In this document: positions 38,110 to 46,989 of the stretch, in pieces | Position numbering within the stretch: position 1 is the first letter of the stretch | Layout of the letters: each line of letters starts with the position of its first letter | Source: JAAXGX01 sp965221595 | GTDB lineage: Bacteria; Acidobacteriota; Vicinamibacteria; Vicinamibacterales; UBA8438 | DNA length: 64,000 nucleotides | Direction: 5' to 3' | Assembly (NCBI GenBank): GCA_965221595.1 | Contig: OZ244900.1 | Span: forward strand, 2,852,001 to 2,916,000 | Notes under the pieces: generated by a model | The model's database searches: none | What the model was told of the DNA's origin: nothing | The model's input: the letters and a program-made list of their open reading frames with translations, nothing else | Program-made: the position numbers and the translations under genes

Positions 38110-39531
38110 TCACCCAGCCTGCTGCCGCGCCGCGCGGCGCGAGCGGCGGAAGAGGAAGAACGCCGGGATGCCGGCCCCGATGATGAGCAACCCGGCGGCC
38201 GAGGTGCCGGGGCTGCGCCAGATGGCGTTGCCGACCATGAACAGGCTGGCCAGGGCGAAGACGAACGGCGCGAGCGGATAGCCCCAGGCACGGAAGGGGC
38301 GCGGCGCCAGCGGCTCGCGGCGGCGCAGCACGAATAGCGCAGTGACTGCCACGCCGGCGAACAGCACGACCGCGAACCCGGTGTACTCCACGAGCTGATC
38401 GAACGTGCCGGTCAGCACGAGCAGGCCCGCCCACGCGCTCTGCGCGAGGATGGCGGCCGTGGGAGTCCGAAACGTCGGATGCACCGCGGCGAGGCGCGCG
38501 AAGAACTGGCCGTTCTGCGCCATCGCGTAGTACACGCGCGGCCCCGCCAGTATCATCGCGCTGATGCTCGCCGCGATCATCACGACCGACGCGGCGGCGA
38601 GCGGCGCCGCGCCGGCCGGCCCGAACAGCCGCTCGGCCGTAGCGTCCACCACGCGGACGTCGACGGCCGCAAGCTCGGCCACCGGCAGGGCGTAGACGTA
38701 GAGGCTGTTCAGCAGCAGGTAGATGACGATGACGACCACGGTGCCGATGCCGAGGGCCAGCGGCACGTTGCGGCCCGGGTCGCGCATCTCCTCGGCCACG
38801 TAGGCAGCCGCGTTCCAGCCCGAGTAGCTGAACATCACCGGAATCAGCGCCAGCGCCCAGCCGGCGGGAGCGACCGGGCCGGCGGCGGCGAAGTTCGTGC
38901 CCGTTCCCAGGCCGATCGTGAAGCCGAGAGCGACGAAAGCCACCAGCACGAGCACCTTCAGAGCAGCGAGCACGTTCTGCACGATCCGTCCGGGACCGAG
39001 ACCGACGACGTGCACGACCGACAGTCCCGCGATGGCCGTCAGCGCCACGACGGACTGCGGCGAGACGGTGAGCGTCGCAACGCCCAGCGGCAACTGCAGG
39101 AGCGGCGTCGTGTCGCCGGCCGCGGGCACGAAGCGGCCCAGGTAGCTGGCGAGGCCGACGGCGCTGGCGGCAATGGCCCCCGAGAAGCCCGCGACGAACG
39201 ACGTCCAGCCGGTGAGGAAGCCGGCCAGCGGGCCGAACGCCTCGTGCAGGTACACGTATTCTCCGCCGGCCCGCGGCCGCAGTGCAGCCAGCTCCGCATA
39301 GGCCATGGCGCCCGCAAAGGCCAGCACGCCGCCGGCCAGCCAGACACTGAGCATGGCCCAGGCGTCGGGCACGTCCCGGGCGACGAACGCAGGCACGATG
39401 AAGATCCCGCTGCCGATAACGTTGGAGACGACGATCGCCGCGCCGTCGAGCGGACCGAGATCCCGGCGCAGCGCCGTCGGACGGCGGGAGTCCGGGACGG
39501 GCGGGCGGGGCCGGGGCGGCACGGGAGGCAC
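38110..39531 (-). CDS. APC superfamily amino acid permease
   Basis: A 473-residue membrane protein with about 12 predicted helices and the LAT/APC hallmarks SNVIGSGIFIVPAFVA in helix 1, ELAALRPRAGGEYVYLHEAF, and GWNAAAYVAEEMRDPGRNVP. Likely transports amino acids or related compounds; specificity is not readable. The start is GTG 39531, three bases after the lipoprotein stop, and the stop is four bases before hslV. Same strand as hslVU. Confidence 0.9.
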   Translation of the reverse strand: MPPVPPRPRPPVPDSRRPTALRRDLGPLDGAAIVVSNVIGSGIFIVPAFVARDVPDAWAMLSVWLAGGVLAFAGAMAYAELAALRPRAGGEYVYLHEAFGPLAGFLTGWTSFVAGFSGAIAASAVGLASYLGRFVPAAGDTTPLLQLPLGVATLTVSPQSVVALTAIAGLSVVHVVGLGPGRIVQNVLAALKVLVLVAFVALGFTIGLGTGTNFAAAGPVAPAGWALALIPVMFSYSGWNAAAYVAEEMRDPGRNVPLALGIGTVVVIVIYLLLNSLYVYALPVAELAAVDVRVVDATAERLFGPAGAAPLAAASVVMIAASISAMILAGPRVYYAMAQNGQFFARLAAVHPTFRTPTAAILAQSAWAGLLVLTGTFDQLVEYTGFAVVLFAGVAVTALFVLRRREPLAPRPFRAWGYPLAPFVFALASLFMVGNAIWRSPGTSAAGLLIIGAGIPAFFLFRRSRRAARQQAG

Positions 39532-39534
39532 GCA

Positions 39535-40131
39535 CTACTGCGTGAGGAGCTGCCGATCGATCGGATGCTCGCCCAGCCTCACCCACGGGTCCGCCCGGTG
39601 CTTGATGAAGAGCTCGACCTTGACGTCGACGAAATCCCGGTGCTGCAGCATCTCGACGCGCGGCTGTTCACCGGTGTACCCGAGGCCGGACTCCATCGTG
39701 AAGGGTCCGGCGAGGGCGCCGGGATCGAGCCCCTCGCGGCCGACCGCACGCACGTACGCGTTGCCCCATTCCTGGACCTCGCCGGCGCAGGTCCCCGCCT
39801 CGGCGTCGGCCGGGGAAACCTCGGACACGGGCGGCTCGCCGGCCTGGCCCACCTGGCAGCGGCGAAAGACGCCGTTCAACTGCAGCGTTCTCACGTGGCT
39901 GTCCGAGATGTTCCTGAGCCGGAACGAGATGGTGGGCACGAGCTTGCTGCGGCCGAGATCGTCCAGACCGACATCCAGCCAGCCCGTCGTCACGTCGGTG
40001 ACGGCCAGCGTGCCGGGCATGTGCAGCGGCGGGCTGCCGCAGCCGGCGGCCAGCGCGAGAGCCAGCACAACCGCGAGACGTTCGCCCCGCGCACGGCTGC
40101 CGACCGCAGTTCCGCCGCGCCCCTCGGACAT
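39535..40131 (-). CDS. Lipoprotein of unknown function
   Basis: A 198-residue lipoprotein from ATG 40131: RGERLAVVLALALAAGCGS contains a lipobox, followed by a domain with repeated strands (GWLDVGLDDLG, VPTISFRLRNISDSHVRT). The fold may be a YcfL/DUF1425-like beta-sandwich, but I cannot assign a family. A longer in-frame extension to 40305 has no support. TACAAT at 40138-40143, in minus-strand orientation just before the ATG, could be a -10 of a leaderless transcript. Confidence 0.65.
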   Translation of the reverse strand: MSEGRGGTAVGSRARGERLAVVLALALAAGCGSPPLHMPGTLAVTDVTTGWLDVGLDDLGRSKLVPTISFRLRNISDSHVRTLQLNGVFRRCQVGQAGEPPVSEVSPADAEAGTCAGEVQEWGNAYVRAVGREGLDPGALAGPFTMESGLGYTGEQPRVEMLQHRDFVDVKVELFIKHRADPWVRLGEHPIDRQLLTQ

Positions 40132-40316
40132 GCAGGAATTGTAGATCAGAAGCCGGCCCACGCCGGCGACGCGTGCCCGCATCCGCGCCTTGGCTGTCTT
40201 TCGCGTGCCGCTGACGAAGGGAGCCGGGCGGGAACGTGCGCCCTCCCTCGTCGCGCCTTGCCAAGCGGGCGCCTCGCCCGTCGCGGTGCGACGCAGGTTC
40301 ACCACGGGCTGTCAGG

Positions 40317-41135
40317 CTAGGGCGCAGGGCCCTGGCGCGTCTCGACGCGCCCACGGGCCTCTTCCGGGGACAGGCGGCCGTCGTGCAGCGCCGCCAGATC
40401 GCCGCCCCGCACCCGGATCTTCAGGGTGGTTCGTTCGCCCGCACGGACCCGCGGACCGCGTCCGTCGCGCGCGGCGACGGTCAGCCACTCGAACTCCCCA
40501 AGCGCAGCGGGCAGGGCGCCGCCATGCGTCATCAGCGCGTCCGTGAGCGCCTCCCTGAGCACCGTGCGATAGAGTTCCTCGGGATCCACGGCGCGCGGCG
40601 CGGGCGCGGCGGACGGCGAGCGCGCCGGCGCTTCCGCCTCGCGCCGCGCCTGACCGTGGGTGGCCCGGCCGGGGCTGTCCTGCACGGTCACCATGCGCCG
40701 CCGCCGTCCGGCCGGCGCGGGTCTCATGCCGGCGTCGAACGGATCCAGCACACCCAGCGACCAGAGCAGGCTGCGCCGCACGACCGGGTACTCGACGTAG
40801 AAGAACACCCCGTAGTCGTCCAGAACGAAGCCGCGCGCCTGGATCGAGCCGGCGAAGAAGAGCAGGCCGGGCGCCGGAGTGGGCAGTTGACGCTCCACCG
40901 TGCTCACGCCGCGGCTCACCGCACGCTCGAGTGCCTGCTCCAGGCGGCGGACCTGCCGCGCGACGTTCGCATCACGGTCTCCGCCCGTCGGCGGCACCTG
41001 GGCAGGCGCAGGCGCGGCCAGAGCGATGAGCGCGACGCCCACCTGCAGACTGCGCCGGCCCGCGCGTGCGATCCGGACGCCTGGCGGCGTGCGCCGTGCG
41101 CGGTGCACCTGGTCCAAGCTGCCTCCTGGTTCCAA
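40317..41135 (-). CDS. Exported protein, third gene of an ECF sigma operon, unknown function
   Basis: A 272-residue protein with an N-terminal hydrophobic segment (QVGVALIALAAPAPAQVPP) that looks like a signal peptide, a region with LLFFAGSIQARGFVLDDYGV, a Pro/Ala-rich low-complexity middle and a C-terminal acidic/arginine-rich tail. Start position uncertain. It follows the anti-sigma factor by 76 bases on the same strand and may be a target or partner of that sensing system. No family recognised. Confidence 0.55.
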   Translation of the reverse strand: MEPGGSLDQVHRARRTPPGVRIARAGRRSLQVGVALIALAAPAPAQVPPTGGDRDANVARQVRRLEQALERAVSRGVSTVERQLPTPAPGLLFFAGSIQARGFVLDDYGVFFYVEYPVVRRSLLWSLGVLDPFDAGMRPAPAGRRRRMVTVQDSPGRATHGQARREAEAPARSPSAAPAPRAVDPEELYRTVLREALTDALMTHGGALPAALGEFEWLTVAARDGRGPRVRAGERTTLKIRVRGGDLAALHDGRLSPEEARGRVETRQGPAP

Positions 41136-41211
41136 TCAGACAGGTCTGCGCGCCCGGCGCCTGCCGAAGGGGTGCGCGCCCTTCCGCGGAGCCGGCTCCT
41201 TGCCCGCCCGA

Positions 41212-41967
41212 CTACTGCTGAGAGACCCGGACGAGATGATCGGTGACGCCCTCGAGCGCGCCCAGCTCGCGGCGCCACTGCTGTTGGTCGGCGCGCCGTT
41301 GCACGTCCAGCTCCTGAGCGAATTCCGTCAGCCACAACGCCCGCTCCTGTTGCTGCCGCCGCTCGCTCTGCGCAATCAGACTCTGCAACTGCTGCAGCAG
41401 CGCGTCGGCGGGGAGCGCGCGGGGTTCGGACTCCGGGCGGGGCGCCGCCGGCGCCAGCTCCCGCCGCAACTGCCGCTCCAGCGCAGCCAGATCGGTACGC
41501 CACGGCGCAGCTGCCTGCCCCGGCTCGGCCTCCGCGCCCGCATCCGTCGCGGTCGGCAGCGCGCCGGCCGAATCGGCCGTCGAACGCACCTGGTCAACCA
41601 GCCCGGCGCGCAGCACGAGGCCGCGGTCGCTGTGCCGCACCGCCGCACCGCCCAGGACGAGCCCGGCCGCGAAGACCACGCCGGCGGCGGCCGCCAGCTT
41701 CCACCCCGGACGCCGGGCGACGGTCCACCACGGCGTGCTCCGTGTCTCCCGCTCGGAAACCACACGCAGGCCGAGCACGGCCTCGGGCACTGTCCAGGCG
41801 TCGAGCGCACCACGCACGGACCGGAACGCCGACACCTCGTCCGCGCACCGGGGGCAGACGCCCAGGTGGGCTTCGACCCGCTCGCGCTCGGCGGGGGCGC
41901 ACTCGTCGTAGAGATAGGCGACGAGCGCCTCTCGCTCCCGGACGCCGCACGGAGCAACTCCATCCAT
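41212..41967 (-). CDS. Anti-sigma factor with zinc-finger (zf-HC2) domain
   Basis: A 251-residue membrane anti-sigma factor. Residues 1-50 contain the ZAS/zf-HC2 motif HLGVCPRCADE that binds the partner sigma factor in the cytoplasm. A transmembrane helix follows (about 90-107, LAAAAGVVFAAGLVLGG), then an extracytoplasmic coiled-coil-rich part with many Gln and Arg (about 155-245). Start is one base after the sigma factor stop, a classic sigma/anti-sigma arrangement. The long coiled-coil sensor domain suggests envelope sensing; the signal is unknown. Confidence 0.85.
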   Translation of the reverse strand: MDGVAPCGVREREALVAYLYDECAPAERERVEAHLGVCPRCADEVSAFRSVRGALDAWTVPEAVLGLRVVSERETRSTPWWTVARRPGWKLAAAAGVVFAAGLVLGGAAVRHSDRGLVLRAGLVDQVRSTADSAGALPTATDAGAEAEPGQAAAPWRTDLAALERQLRRELAPAAPRPESEPRALPADALLQQLQSLIAQSERRQQQERALWLTEFAQELDVQRRADQQQWRRELGALEGVTDHLVRVSQQ

Positions 41968-41968
41968 G

Positions 41969-42589
41969 TCAGGACTCCCCTGCCACGCGCCGCTGCGACC
42001 AACCCGAGCGAACCGCGCTGGACGCGCGCAGACCCTGGCGTTCCAGATGCCTCCGCAGCACGCTCAGCCCCTGATACAACCGCGTCTTCACGGTGCTGAG
42101 CGGACACTCCGACAGTTCGGCGATCTCGCGGAACGTAAAGCCGTGATACTCCTTGAGGACGATAACCGTTCGCTGCTCGGGCGGCAACCGGGCCATGGCC
42201 TGCGCCACGGCGCGGCCCAGGTCGCGGCGGATGATCAGGTCCTCGACCGTCTCGTTGATCGGGTCCACGACCCCCAGCTCGCCGGGCTCGGCGTCCTCAG
42301 GCGGCTGCACGAACCCGCCCCGCCGCTGGCGGCGGAGCCAGTCGTGGCACAGGTTCAGCGCGATCCGGTACAGCCACGACGAGAACCGGGCCTGCCCCTT
42401 GAACCGCTGGAGTCCGCGGAACGCGCGCAGGAACGCTTCCTGGCAGATCTCGCGGGCGTCCTCGTCGCGGCCCACCACGCGATAGGCCAGCGCGTGGATG
42501 GGCCGCTGCCAGCGCACCACCAGCTCGTTGAAGGCGTCCGTTTCGCCGCGGGCAGCGAGCTCGACCAGCTCCTCGTCGGTCCTGTGCAT
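41969..42589 (-). CDS. ECF RNA polymerase sigma factor
   Basis: A 206-residue sigma-70 family ECF protein with region 2 (YRVVGRDEDAREICQEAFLR, FSSWLYRIALNLCHDW) and region 4 (LPPEQRTVIVLKEYHGFTFR, LSECPLSTVKTRLYQGL). ATG 42589 has an AAGG-type ribosome-binding site before it, better than further upstream starts. Directly coupled to the anti-sigma gene. It is divergent from the ABC-F gene, sharing an intergenic region of about 85 bases. Confidence 0.9.
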   Translation of the reverse strand: MHRTDEELVELAARGETDAFNELVVRWQRPIHALAYRVVGRDEDAREICQEAFLRAFRGLQRFKGQARFSSWLYRIALNLCHDWLRRQRRGGFVQPPEDAEPGELGVVDPINETVEDLIIRRDLGRAVAQAMARLPPEQRTVIVLKEYHGFTFREIAELSECPLSTVKTRLYQGLSVLRRHLERQGLRASSAVRSGWSQRRVAGES

Positions 42590-42674
42590 GCCATCCCTTA
42601 AGACGAACGAGCGCGCGCGAGAGTCGGCCGCATCCTCCATCGTGTCAGAATCACAGGCGGCCCGCACCGCGACC

Positions 42675-44630
42675 ATGATTCAACTGTCCTCCGTTCGCAA
42701 GGCCTTCGGGGCCCGCGTGCTTTTCGACGACCTCACCTGGCAGGTCCAGGCGGGTGAGCGCGTCGGGTTGTGCGGCTCGAACGGGGCGGGCAAAACGACG
42801 CTGCTGCGGATCATGGCCGGCCGGGAGGAGACCGATGCCGGCACGCTGGCCCGGCCAGCCGATCTCACCGTCGGATTCCTGCCGCAGGACGGCATTGCCC
42901 ACGCCGGGCGGACGCTGCTCGACGAGGCACGCGCCGCCTTCGGCGAGCTGCTCGCGCTGCAGGCCGAGATGCGGGAGATCGAGGCCCGGATGGCCACCGA
43001 CGACGACCACGGGACGCTGCTCGCCCGCTACAGCGAGCTCCAGGAGACCTTTCAGCACCAGGGGGGCTACGACATCGACGCGCGCGCAACCGCCGTGCTG
43101 CGGGGCCTGGGGTTCGGCGAGGCCGACCTCGCGCGCGCCACCGAGGAGTTCTCCGGCGGCTGGCAGATGCGCATCGCCCTCGCGAAGCTGCTGCTGCGCC
43201 GGCCCCGGCTGCTGCTCATGGACGAGCCGACCAACCACCTCGACCTGGAAGCCCGCAACTGGCTCGAGGACTTCCTCGTCGGCTACCCGCATGCGGTCGT
43301 GCTCGTCTCGCATGACCGCTTCTTCCTCGACCGCGTCGTGACCTCCATTGCGGAGCTCAGCCTGCGAACGCTTACCCGGTATCCGGGCAGCTACAGCGCC
43401 TATCTGGCCGAGCGCGACACGCGCCTGGCGCGTCTCCGCGAGCGCAAGCAGCAGCAGGACGAGGACGTGGCGCGCATGCGGGCCTTCATCGACCGCTTCC
43501 GGTACAAGGCGACGAAGGCGGCGCAGGTGCAGAGCCGGATCAAGATGCTCGCGAAGGTCACGCCGATCGAGGTGCCGCCCGAGCGCAAGCGCGTCCACTT
43601 CAAGTTCCCGGCCAGCGCCCGGAGCGGCCGGACCGCGCTGGAGCTGCGCGGCGCGGCCAAGGCGTACGGCGCACTGCGCGTATTCGACGGCGTAGACGTG
43701 CACGTCGAGCGGGGTGACCGCATCGCGCTCGTAGGCCCCAACGGCGCGGGCAAGTCCACGCTGATGCGCATGCTGGCGGGCGTGGAGGCACCCGACCGCG
43801 GCGCGCGCGTGGAAGGACCGCAGGTCGTGGCGCAGTACTTCGCCCAAGACGAGGCCAACCGCCTCGATCCCGCGCTGACCGTCTACGAGACACTGTCCTC
43901 GGGGTCGCCGCTGGACATGGTGCCCGCCATCCGCAACATCCTGGGCGGCTTCCTCTTCGAGGGCGACGACATATACAAGCGCGTCGCGGTGCTCTCGGGC
44001 GGTGAGCGCACCCGGCTCGCCGTGGCCCGCATGCTGCTGCACCCCTCCAATACGCTCCTGCTCGACGAGCCGACGAACCACCTCGACATCGACTCGACCG
44101 ACGTCCTGCTGGATGCGCTCACCGACTATGGGGGCACGCTGATCTTCGTTTCGCACGACCGCTACTTCGTCGACCGCCTCGCGACCAGCGTACTGGAGAT
44201 CGGCAACGGGACGGCGGCGCGCTACCCGGGCACCTACGAGGAGTTCCGCTGGAGCGTTGCGCAGCGGGTCCGCCCGGACGCGGCGCGCGCACCCCGGCGG
44301 CCGCGCACGCCGGCGCCGGCCCGCCGCGGCCGCGGCACGGAGGAGCGCCGGCTGCAGGCTGAGGCGCGCCGCCTGGAGCGGCGCCTGCGCACCCTCCAGG
44401 ATCGGATTGCGAGGCTCGAGCAGCGCATCGGCGAGCGAGAGCAGGCGGTGCGGGCTCTGGAAACCGACATGGCCGAACCCGGCTTCTACCGCGACGAAGC
44501 CAGCGCGAAGGCGGGCATCGACAGGCACCAGGCACTCATGTGGGAAGTCGGGGACCTGATGAACCAGTGGGAAGCGATGCAGCAGGAGGCCGACCAGCTG
44601 GCCCGGCAGGTCGGCAAAAACGGCGCCTGA
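42675..44630 (+). CDS. ABC-F family ATP-binding protein
   Basis: A 651-residue cytosolic protein with two ABC cassettes and no membrane part. Cassette 1: Walker A GSNGAGKT (34-41), signature SGGWQMRIALAKLL, Walker B LLLMDEPTNHLDLEAR. Cassette 2: GPNGAGKST (about 354-362), LSGGERTRLAVAR, LLLDEPTNHLDIDS. The linker with charged helices joins them and a C-terminal coiled coil rich in Arg/Glu (about 560-651) resembles Uup. ABC-F proteins bind the ribosome at the E site and relieve stalling or confer antibiotic protection. The ATG at 42675 gives the canonical N-terminus. Confidence 0.92.
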   Translation: MIQLSSVRKAFGARVLFDDLTWQVQAGERVGLCGSNGAGKTTLLRIMAGREETDAGTLARPADLTVGFLPQDGIAHAGRTLLDEARAAFGELLALQAEMREIEARMATDDDHGTLLARYSELQETFQHQGGYDIDARATAVLRGLGFGEADLARATEEFSGGWQMRIALAKLLLRRPRLLLMDEPTNHLDLEARNWLEDFLVGYPHAVVLVSHDRFFLDRVVTSIAELSLRTLTRYPGSYSAYLAERDTRLARLRERKQQQDEDVARMRAFIDRFRYKATKAAQVQSRIKMLAKVTPIEVPPERKRVHFKFPASARSGRTALELRGAAKAYGALRVFDGVDVHVERGDRIALVGPNGAGKSTLMRMLAGVEAPDRGARVEGPQVVAQYFAQDEANRLDPALTVYETLSSGSPLDMVPAIRNILGGFLFEGDDIYKRVAVLSGGERTRLAVARMLLHPSNTLLLDEPTNHLDIDSTDVLLDALTDYGGTLIFVSHDRYFVDRLATSVLEIGNGTAARYPGTYEEFRWSVAQRVRPDAARAPRRPRTPAPARRGRGTEERRLQAEARRLERRLRTLQDRIARLEQRIGEREQAVRALETDMAEPGFYRDEASAKAGIDRHQALMWEVGDLMNQWEAMQQEADQLARQVGKNGA

Positions 44631-44639
44631 CCTCGCCGG

Positions 44640-45566
44640 CTACGCGCGCGGATGCGTCCGGCGATAGAGCGTGGTGAGCTGCGCGGCGTTCAGGTGGGTG
44701 TAGCGCTGCGTCGTGCTCACGCGGGCGTGGCCGAGCAGCTCCTGGATGGCCCGCAGGTCGGCGCCCCGCTCCAGCAGGTGCGTGGCAAAGGAGTGCCGCA
44801 GCGCGTGCGGGCTGATGCCCGTCTTCGCGCTCGTCTGCAGCACGTAGCGCCGCACGAGCCGGTCCACGCTCCGCGCGGACAGGCGCCCGCCGCGATAGTT
44901 CAGAAACAGGGGGTCGCCGACGCCGCGCCTGCTCCAGGACGCGCGCCGATCGGGCGCCGCCGCCAGCAGCGTACGTCGATCCTGCAGGTAGCGGCGCAGG
45001 GCGGCCGCCGCCGTCCGGTTGAACGGCAACATGCGCTGCCTGCCCCCCTTGCCGTGCACACGCAGCATCCGGGCGCTCAGGTTGAGGTCTTCGAGGTTCA
45101 GACCCACCAGCTCGCTCAGGCGCAGGCCCGACGCGTAGAACAGCTCCAGCATCGCCCGGTCGCGCCGTCCGAGCGGCGTCCCGGCGGCCGGCGCCGCGAG
45201 CAGCTCCTCCATCTCGAACGTGTCGAGATGGGCCGGCATCCGGCGCTGGACGCGCGGCGCGGCGACGAGCGCGCCGGGGTCCTGCGGCAGGTACCCGGCC
45301 CGGCACAGATAGCGGCCGAAGGAGCGGATGGCGGCCAGCCGCCGCGCGGACGACGTGGTCGAGTCGCCACGGCGGTGGAGCTCGCCCAGGAAGGCCCGAA
45401 TGCCGCGGTGGTCGAAGTCGGACGGGCCGGGTCCGCGGGACCCCGCGCGTTGCTCCAGGAACGCGAGGAACTGCCGGAGGTCGCTGCGGTACGCTGCTAC
45501 CGTGTGGATCGAGGCGTTGCGGTTGTAGCGCAGGTAGTCGAGGAACGCGTCCAGCAGGTCCTTCAT
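44640..45566 (-). CDS. xerC: Tyrosine recombinase XerC-type (site-specific recombinase)
   Basis: XerC/D recombinases resolve chromosome dimers at dif. The 308-residue product has the N-terminal SAM-like core-binding domain (LDAFLDYLRYNRNASIHTVA), and the catalytic residues Arg149, Lys173, His254, Arg257, His280 and Tyr289 in the expected order (SGLRLSEL, HGKGGRQR, SPHALRHSFATH, LGHARVSTTQRYTH). The ATG overlaps the trmFO stop by four bases. Order dprA-topA-trmFO-xerC is as in Bacillus, where the recombinase gene is followed by clpQ/clpY. Convergent with the ABC-F gene. Confidence 0.93.
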   Translation of the reverse strand: MKDLLDAFLDYLRYNRNASIHTVAAYRSDLRQFLAFLEQRAGSRGPGPSDFDHRGIRAFLGELHRRGDSTTSSARRLAAIRSFGRYLCRAGYLPQDPGALVAAPRVQRRMPAHLDTFEMEELLAAPAAGTPLGRRDRAMLELFYASGLRLSELVGLNLEDLNLSARMLRVHGKGGRQRMLPFNRTAAAALRRYLQDRRTLLAAAPDRRASWSRRGVGDPLFLNYRGGRLSARSVDRLVRRYVLQTSAKTGISPHALRHSFATHLLERGADLRAIQELLGHARVSTTQRYTHLNAAQLTTLYRRTHPRA

Positions 45567-46906
45567 GATGACTGCGCCGCAACGGCTTGCGGCGCTGCCG
45601 GCGCGGCGGCAGCCCACGCGGCCAGGTCGTTCAGCGCCCGCTCGGCCAGCGCCTGCCGCCGGGCACGTCGGTTGCGCGCTGCGCGCGCCTCCGACGGGAT
45701 CAGGCCGAACGCGATGTTCGTCGGCTGGTAGTCGGCGGCGTCCGCGTGCGAAACGTAGTAGGCCAGCGCGCCCATCGCCGTGGTGCGCGGCGGAGGCACG
45801 AGCGGCCGGTTCTGCACCAGGGCTGCCGCGTTGAGACCGGCCATGAGCCCCGACGCCGCCGATTCCACGTAGCCCTCGACGCCGGATATCTGGCCGGCAA
45901 AGAACAGGTCCGGCCGGGCGCGCGTCTGCCAGGTGTCGAGCAGCACGCGCGGGGCGTTGATGTAGGTGTTGCGGTGAATCATGCCGTAGCGCACGAACTC
46001 GCCCTGCTCCAGACCCGGAATCAGGCGCAGGACGCGACGCTGCTCGCCCCACTTGAGCTGCGTCTGGAACCCCACCAGGCTGTAGTGGTCCGCGGCCAGG
46101 TTGTCCTGCCTGAGCTGCACGACCGCATGGGGCCGGTGCCCGGTCGCCGGATCGGTCAACCCGACCGGCTTCAGCGGGCCGAACCGCAGCGTGTCGGGCC
46201 CTCGACGGGCCATCACCTCGATGGGCAGGCAGCCTTCGAAGTAGCGTGCCTGGTCGATATCGTGCACTCCGGCCAGCTCCGCGCTTACCAGTGCCTCGTG
46301 CAGCATCCCGTACTCGTGCTCGTTAAGCGGGCAGTTGAGATAATCTCCCGCGGTTGCGCCGTCCCAACGCGAGGCGCGAAAAACCTTCGACCGATCGATC
46401 GTATCGGCCGCAACGACCGGACTGATTGCATCGTAGAAGTACAGGTGGTCCTGGCCGACCAGCGTCGCGATCTCGGCGGACAGGGGATCGGACGTCAGCG
46501 GCCCGGTGGCGATGATGACCGGCGCCGCGCCCGGCCCGGGAATGCGCACGACCTCCCGGCGCGTGAGGGTGATCAGCGGGTGGCCCTCGATGGCGCCGGT
46601 GACCCCGGCCGCGAACCGCTCCCGGTCCACCGCGAGGGCACCGCCGGCCGGCACGCTCGTCTCGCCGGCCACGCGCATGATCAGCGAGCCCAGCCGCCGC
46701 ATCTCCTCCTTCAGCAGCCCGACGGCGTTCTCGAGCTTGGCGCCCCGAAAGGAGTTGCTGCAAACCAGTTCGGCCAGCCGGTCGGTCCGATGGACCGCTG
46801 TTCCGCGCACCGGCCGCATTTCGCACAGCGTCACCGGCACGCCCTGCGCGGCAATCTGCCAGGCCGCCTCGCATCCCGCCAACCCGCCCCCGATTATGTG
46901 AATCAT
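45563..46906 (-). CDS. trmFO: Methylenetetrahydrofolate-tRNA (uracil-5-)-methyltransferase TrmFO
   Basis: TrmFO makes 5-methyluridine at tRNA position 54 using methylenetetrahydrofolate and FAD. The 447-residue product begins with IHIIGGGLAGCEAAWQIA, the FAD-binding loop, then AHRTDRLAELVCSNSFRGA-like TrmFO block, and later KWGEQRRVLRLIPGLEQGEF and FAGQISGVEGYVESAASGLM. ATG 46906 gives the correct N-terminus. It is 83 bases downstream of topA and overlaps xerC by four bases. Confidence 0.95.
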   Translation of the reverse strand: MIHIIGGGLAGCEAAWQIAAQGVPVTLCEMRPVRGTAVHRTDRLAELVCSNSFRGAKLENAVGLLKEEMRRLGSLIMRVAGETSVPAGGALAVDRERFAAGVTGAIEGHPLITLTRREVVRIPGPGAAPVIIATGPLTSDPLSAEIATLVGQDHLYFYDAISPVVAADTIDRSKVFRASRWDGATAGDYLNCPLNEHEYGMLHEALVSAELAGVHDIDQARYFEGCLPIEVMARRGPDTLRFGPLKPVGLTDPATGHRPHAVVQLRQDNLAADHYSLVGFQTQLKWGEQRRVLRLIPGLEQGEFVRYGMIHRNTYINAPRVLLDTWQTRARPDLFFAGQISGVEGYVESAASGLMAGLNAAALVQNRPLVPPPRTTAMGALAYYVSHADAADYQPTNIAFGLIPSEARAARNRRARRQALAERALNDLAAWAAAAPAAPQAVAAQSS

Positions 46907-46989
46907 TCGCTCGAACCAGCACGTGGTGAGGGCTGCGCCGCGAGCCGCCGGCGGGGGCCCCTTGCTCGCGCCGGCTGCTGCCCGGGCTG

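Noticed and set aside
34931..39586. Single open frame of about 1550 codons on the minus strand
   Set aside because: Only the last 414 codons (the lipoprotein from GTG 36175) look like protein; the rest is the out-of-frame reading of hslU, hslV and the APC permease, all of which have clear family matches in their own frames.
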